Positions 59,540-64,000 of a stretch of DNA of 64,000 nucleotides are shown piece by piece. A program made the translations under genes and the position numbers. Location: assembly GCA_015680685.1 (NCBI GenBank), contig MNCI01020185.1:1-64000 (forward strand), given 5' to 3'. The notes below the pieces were generated by a model. That model was not told where the DNA came from. It saw nothing but the letters and a program-made list of their open reading frames with translations, and did no database searches. This DNA comes from Gnetum montanum. Taxonomy: Eukaryota > Streptophyta > Gnetopsida > Gnetales > Gnetaceae. Position 1 is the stretch's first letter, and the number at the start of each line of letters is the position of its first letter.

Positions 59540-60650
59540 TCGAAGGTCCTACAATGGTGTATTATTAGGATGCTTGAGTAAAGTAGAAGCCATATGGTTC
59601 TACAACATGTACATGATAGCATATGTGGAGAACATATAGGACCTAGAGCCATGGCTATGAAGATTAGATTCTTAGGATACTATTGGCCCTATATGGAAAG
59701 TGATTGCATGCAAAAGGTAAAAACTTGTGACACTTGTCAACTATAGATCAAACTAATACACATGCCACCAACAAATTTACATACCACACAAATTACATGG
59801 CCATTTTAACAATGGATAATTAACATAATTGGACCAATATCTCCTAAATCCTCCTCAAGACATAGCTTTATCATCACCTGAACTAAGTATTTTACAAAGT
59901 GGGTTAAAGTTATTTCTTTGAGGAAACCAACTTCACAACAAGTTTGTAAATTTATCCTAAAGAACATAGTGTCACACTTTGGCCTATCTGTAGTCATTAT
60001 GAAAAATCATGAACCATAATTTAGTAATCAATAAATACAAGTCTTTTTTTAATGATTACACATTAAGCACTCTTTTTCATCACCTTACTATCCACAAGCT
60101 AATGGTCAAGCTAAAGCTAGTAACAAGGTTATCATCAATCTTCTAAAGAAAATGTTAGAAAACAACAAACATAGATGGCACAAACAACTATTATATGCAC
60201 TATCGACCTATGAGACAACATTTAGAACTCCAACTAATGCAACCCAATATAGCCTTGTTTATGGATCTGCAACTACTTTGCCTCTTGAATTACATGTTCC
60301 ATCTCTTAGAATAGCTCTATCTAACTACATCAATGATGAGTATAACTATCAACTATGCATCATTGACCTAGATTCAGTGGAAGAGAAAAAATGCGAATGC
60401 TTTCTCACATTGAACGATATCAAGAGAAGAAAAAATAGCATTATTGCAATGATCCAAATCAACAAAAATTTAGGAAAGGAAAGCTTGTCCTCATGGTTAT
60501 GTGTGAACATGTAGACAAATTCTTAGCCAACTAGGAAGGACCTTTCTTAGTTATCAAGTGAATGGTAATGAAGCTTTTAGATTTGTAGGCATGGACAAAA
60601 ATGAATTGGCTAATCTAGTCAACCATTCTTATCTTAAACCTTATTACATC
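59540..60650 (+). pseudogene. Integrase of element T, catalytic residues lost
   Basis: The zinc finger traces are VHDSICGEHIGPRAMAMKI (about 59607) and KTCDTCQ (about 59722). In the core, the usual Asp positions read Asn (IINIIGPI, about 59815) and Lys (MKNHEP, about 60000), and the Glu reads Lys (NGQAKASNK, about 60103). The open C-terminal part (60152-60514) has HKQLLYALSTYETTFRTP and YSLVYGSATTLPLELHVPSL, a Tat hallmark. Not functional. Confidence 0.7.
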
Positions 60651-61720
60651 TAACATTGACTAGCTTTCTCTTAATATTTTTTTGCCTTTGCTTACATATC
60701 CAAATGAATGCATGACATTGATAGAGCTTGTAGCCTTTGAAAAGAGAGCCTACATGACCATTTTTTAGCCATGATAACCACAAATTTTGTATAAATCTAC
60801 AAAGTAACATACAATGTACTCAAAATTCTGCCAATTGTAACTCATGGTAACCTATATTTACTTGTTTCCTCATGTAACCTCTTGAAATATCTAGTTTCTT
60901 TAACTTGTTATCGTGTTCTCTATAAGTTGTGCTTACAAATAAGCTTGAAGTCATTACAAAGGTATCACTCATTACAACAATGAGTTACCATGTAACCACA
61001 ATGCACAAAGTTTGACTAGCTTGTTCAACCATGCCAATAGTGTTTATCTTATATCATTCATGTTACCTCTTCATAGCCATAGCTATACATCAATCTCAAC
61101 CCTGCCTTGTTAATGATGAAAACCATGTTTGACATTCATGCATCATGGCCCTATGACATATTCTATAGCTTGCCCCATCAATAAGTTTGCTGAATTTCTA
61201 AACACTTCATTCATTGAGATAACAAGAGTTTGGCCTTAGCATTGAAACACAAAGAAGGTTTCACTCCCACAAAACAAAAAAGGAAGAAAAGCTAAGAAAT
61301 CCAAGAGGCCAATGTATCCCAAAGTTAAATAAATGGTTCAAAAAAATGAGTGAGCCAAGTGGCCAAATAAGTTCATAAAAAATCATTAGTTTCTCTAAAC
61401 ATCATCAGTATCTAGCAATTTAAGCACAAATCATGAAGACCTCATTAGTAAATAAGTAAATCACTACACCATGACCATGATGTCAAAATATTTGAAACCT
61501 TTTGTTAGCTTGTTTACCAATTTTTGAATAACCAATATAGCCAATCCCTTACTTTGAATTCTCACCATTCCATGTTGACCTTACTTCATCATCAAGAGCA
61601 CTGCTTGGCATGATTTGACAACTACTAAATCAAGTGTGGAGAGGGAAGCATTGGTGATGAATCTATGGTGGTGTTTCACATTCTTTGTTGATTTCTTTCA
61701 AGCCAATCCTCAGGACATCA
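60651..61720 (+). other. 3' untranslated region of element T
   Basis: AT-rich, no gene and no recognisable extra ORF on either strand. It ends at the purine run before the 3' LTR. Confidence 0.55.
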
Positions 61721-61730
61721 ATAAAGAGGG
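61721..61730 (+). promoter_or_regulatory. Polypurine tract of element T
   Basis: ATAAAGAGGG (with one more G at 61731) lies a few bases before the 3' LTR. Confidence 0.6.
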
Positions 61731-61732
61731 GC

Positions 61733-62685
61733 CAATGAAACACCTCAATAAAAATTCAATGATAAACAAATAAGTCTTGTCGCTAAATTTTTGTCGCCAT
61801 GTAATTTTGATCAAATTCGAGAACAAAAACACATGCCTCTATTTCCCTTCAAAAATTCATATTGTAGTTCTTTTTTGTCAAAAATCCAAAAACATTTCAC
61901 TTTTTAAGGTGTAATTTATGACATAAAATGTCAAATATGCTATGAATTACACCAAAGTAACATATTTTAGCCTTTAATTTTCAAATACACTGCCAAAAAT
62001 GCCAATTAAATTCACAGCAATTAAAAACACTACAGTTTTGGGGACATAAATATGGTCAAAACACTATGTAACCATTTAGAAAGCCTATTAGAGCCTAAAG
62101 AATGAAGAAACAATAAATTTTAGCCTATTTAAGTGAGATTTGGCATTAATTTTGGGACCTTTTTAAAGATTTTTTCTATAAGAAACCCTTTTTTGGAAAG
62201 TGAGAGCAGAGAGCCTTTTGCAGCCTTTAGAACCTTCATTCAAAGCTAATCATGGAAAATAGAGAGAACCTATTGCTATTCATATTCAAGAGCATATCAA
62301 CCAAGACACACATGTACAAGATAGTTGGAGAACATACCCTATCTACCTACATCAAATCTTAAATGATAGTTTTAGAGAGATCTCTAAACTATTTGTATTC
62401 TCAAGCTTTTGAAAGCTAGTTGATCTATACTCTCTAAATCTTTGATTTATAATTTTTATAGCATTTAATATAAGTTTTCAATTTGTTTTGATCACATCTT
62501 TTCTCATCTCTTTTATTTTCACTTGTTTCACTTGGTAACAAGCTTGCACTTCTTTAGGTGATTGTCTAGACTACCTAAGACATCTTAAATCCTTCTTAAG
62601 GCCCCTATATTTTAAGGTCAAAACTATTCTACATTGAGATCTTCGATTTTCTATTGCCAAATTTTTCAATTGCTATAATTTCCAA
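61733..62685 (+). mobile_element. 3' LTR of element T
   Basis: It aligns with 25521-26418. It ends TTTCCAA, followed by AGAGA, the bases that also precede the 5' LTR. Somewhat longer than the 5' LTR because of small insertions. Confidence 0.8.
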
Positions 62686-62690
62686 AGAGA

Positions 62691-62972
62691 TGCAAGGTTG
62701 ACAGCCAGAAATGAAAGGCCACAATAGTGGATACAACCATTAGAACCTTTTGACATTTGGAGAATTGACTTTATGGGACCCATCACACTAATTTCAAATA
62801 GAAAATTCTATATTATAGTAACCATTAACAATTGGAAAAAGTGGGAAAAAAAGATATAGTTAAATATTACACAACCAAAATATCTACCAAATTATTTCAA
62901 CAACATGTGGTGAACAAATTCAAAGTATCACACATGCTAATATTAGATAATGGGACTTAGTTTACATGAGCT
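62691..62972 (+). pseudogene. Integrase core of element C, right part
   Basis: Directly after T and its target duplication, the sequence continues C's integrase. It has the second zinc cysteine context, then WIQPLEPFDIWRIDFMGPIT (first Asp), a Trp-containing NNWKKW block, and LDNGT (second Asp) near 62946. It matches E's core (46056-46310) and stops at about 62972, before the Glu region. Confidence 0.75.
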
Positions 62973-64000
62973 TGACAATCCAGCCAAAATTCCATGGCTA
63001 GATTACTCTCATTGTGAAAATTCTAACTCATCTATGACTAACCCATAATTTGTATCCATGGAGGAATAGTCCAAAGTTAAAGAAATCATCAAGACATAAA
63101 ATAATTAGGATATACTTAGGATAGTCACTCCAAAGAAAAATCATAAATCATCATCCTAACTTCTAATCCTAAGTTCAATAGTGAGAATTAATGATTAAAT
63201 CAAATTGAAATCATAAAGTACAAACATTGATTATGAAGATCACAAGGAAGGTATCACCCAATTTGTGGTCTTGCATTGTTGTTTCCATGGTGTAACAACC
63301 TTGATAGCCTGCTAATGGATTCTAATGATCTTGAGGTTCCACAAGGCTAAATGAATCTTCACTTTCATAATTTTTTAAGAAAATCTAAGAATTGGATTTC
63401 AACTTAACATGGGTTCTCCTAGGTATTGACTTTCCTTATTGGGTGTAATGCTCTTCCATTTATACTAGAAGAGCTTACATCATATTTAGGAAAAAGACAT
63501 AAAATAGATATATTCATATTCATCAAAGGAATTGATAAGGATCACTATACTTCTATGATGGTATCGAGTTATATCACACTAGTGGTGTCCTTTGATTGTC
63601 AATTAGTATCGTATATGCAGTGTAGATTAGTATCTCAATTCCATGTTGAGGTGCAGCTTTCTTTTGTCCAATGATACCGATCTTTATCATGGACACTATG
63701 GAGATTGATATAATTTAGGTTGATCCCAATTGATTTGGATGATGTGGATCGATATAGTTATTCTTTAGAATATGTCAAAATTCTCAATTGATATTTGTTG
63801 ATCCTGTAGTGTCCTGTGATAACACAAGCTCAACAAAGAAATTAGTCCTTATCACTTGGCATCAAAGAAATCAATGCACTTCAATATGTGTAAACATTAA
63901 AGAATAAAAATTAAATAAGTTTTAACATGAAAATTGGAACATTTTGGATTCAACATAATTCCCAATGAGCCTTTGTCTAGTGTCTAGCCAACAAAGGTGA
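62973..64000. other. Unidentified DNA at the right edge
   Basis: Similarity to integrase ends abruptly at about 62972. What follows is AT-rich with an 82-codon ORF (63426-63674) of no recognisable family. A further insertion or a deletion joint is likely; no LTR end or inverted repeat is visible at the border. Confidence 0.4.

Larger units (their letters stand above)
25521..62685 (+). mobile_element. Element T: Tat-lineage gypsy retrotransposon, nested host of D and E
   Basis: Two similar LTRs (25521 to about 26418 and 61733-62685) bound an internal region that, once D and E are removed, holds leader, gag, protease, a 6.8-kb interval with an antisense spliced gene, RT, RNase H, a second aRH-type RNase H and integrase. 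The second RNase H with CTSNVAESEALIEGL is diagnostic of the Tat lineage (Ogre, Retand and relatives), and Ogre-type elements have an intron between protease and RT. AGAGA occurs before the 5' LTR (25516-25520) and after the 3' LTR (62686-62690). Boundaries are uncertain by a few bases. Net length without nested insertions is about 17 kb. Confidence 0.8.

Overview
This window looks like heterochromatic, intergenic nuclear DNA from a land plant with a large, repeat-rich genome. The evidence is that almost every coding trace is a decayed Ty3/gypsy LTR retrotransposon, the sequence is AT-rich and CpG-poor apart from the first ~1.4 kb, and in-frame stops mostly sit where CAG, CAA, CGA or TGG codons are expected, as in long-methylated plant repeats. 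Single Ns at 984, 1078, 4859 and 33702 point to a scaffolded draft assembly. A gymnosperm is plausible, but nothing here proves it. I see no intact host gene, no tRNA or rRNA gene and no CRISPR array.

Layout: 1-1444 is a GC- and CpG-rich LTR fragment in minus orientation (LTR-X). It is inserted in element A (Athila-like), of which only the end of pol, ORF3 (1746-4519) and the 3' LTR (4673-5573) remain. 5574-8804 is AT-rich DNA with an old unrelated gag relic. Element F (8805-10104) is an LTR, a primer site and a gag stub. Element B (10105-19085) has gag, a long spacer, ORF3 and a 3' LTR, but has lost protease through integrase. Element C (19086-25520, resuming at 62691-62972) is an old gag-pol relic. 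It holds a partial duplication of its RT and a solo LTR (23724-24651, target duplication ATAAA). C's integrase is split by element T (25521 to about 62685), a Tat-lineage element with a second, aRH-type RNase H. T is itself interrupted by element D (27023-33849, target duplication ACTAG) and element E (39854-53093, target duplication CCAGG/CTAGG). The insertion order is therefore C first, then T, then D and E.

The Athila-like elements (A, B, D, E, F, C) share a tRNA-Asp-type primer site, a gag-pol frame ending near a TCATGGGGG motif, a long non-coding spacer, and in A, B, E and vestigially D an extra 3' ORF (ORF3). ORF3 sits where Athila elements carry their env-like gene, but it encodes a coiled-coil protein with no visible membrane segment. 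In B and E the spacer upstream of ORF3 carries a TATA box and a 22- or 26-bp palindromic unit that closely matches the palindromic unit in the U3 of the same element's LTR. This suggests a second, LTR-like internal promoter dedicated to ORF3.

Element T holds the other unusual object. Between its protease and RT, on the opposite strand, lies a decayed multi-exon gene (exons between 54556 and 37714). It has five GT-AG introns, four of them phase 1, whose removal joins coding frames. It encodes a long protein of unknown function with a coiled-coil region and an acidic, poly-proline C-terminus. E has inserted into its second exon. The last ~1 kb (62973-64000) shows nothing I can identify.
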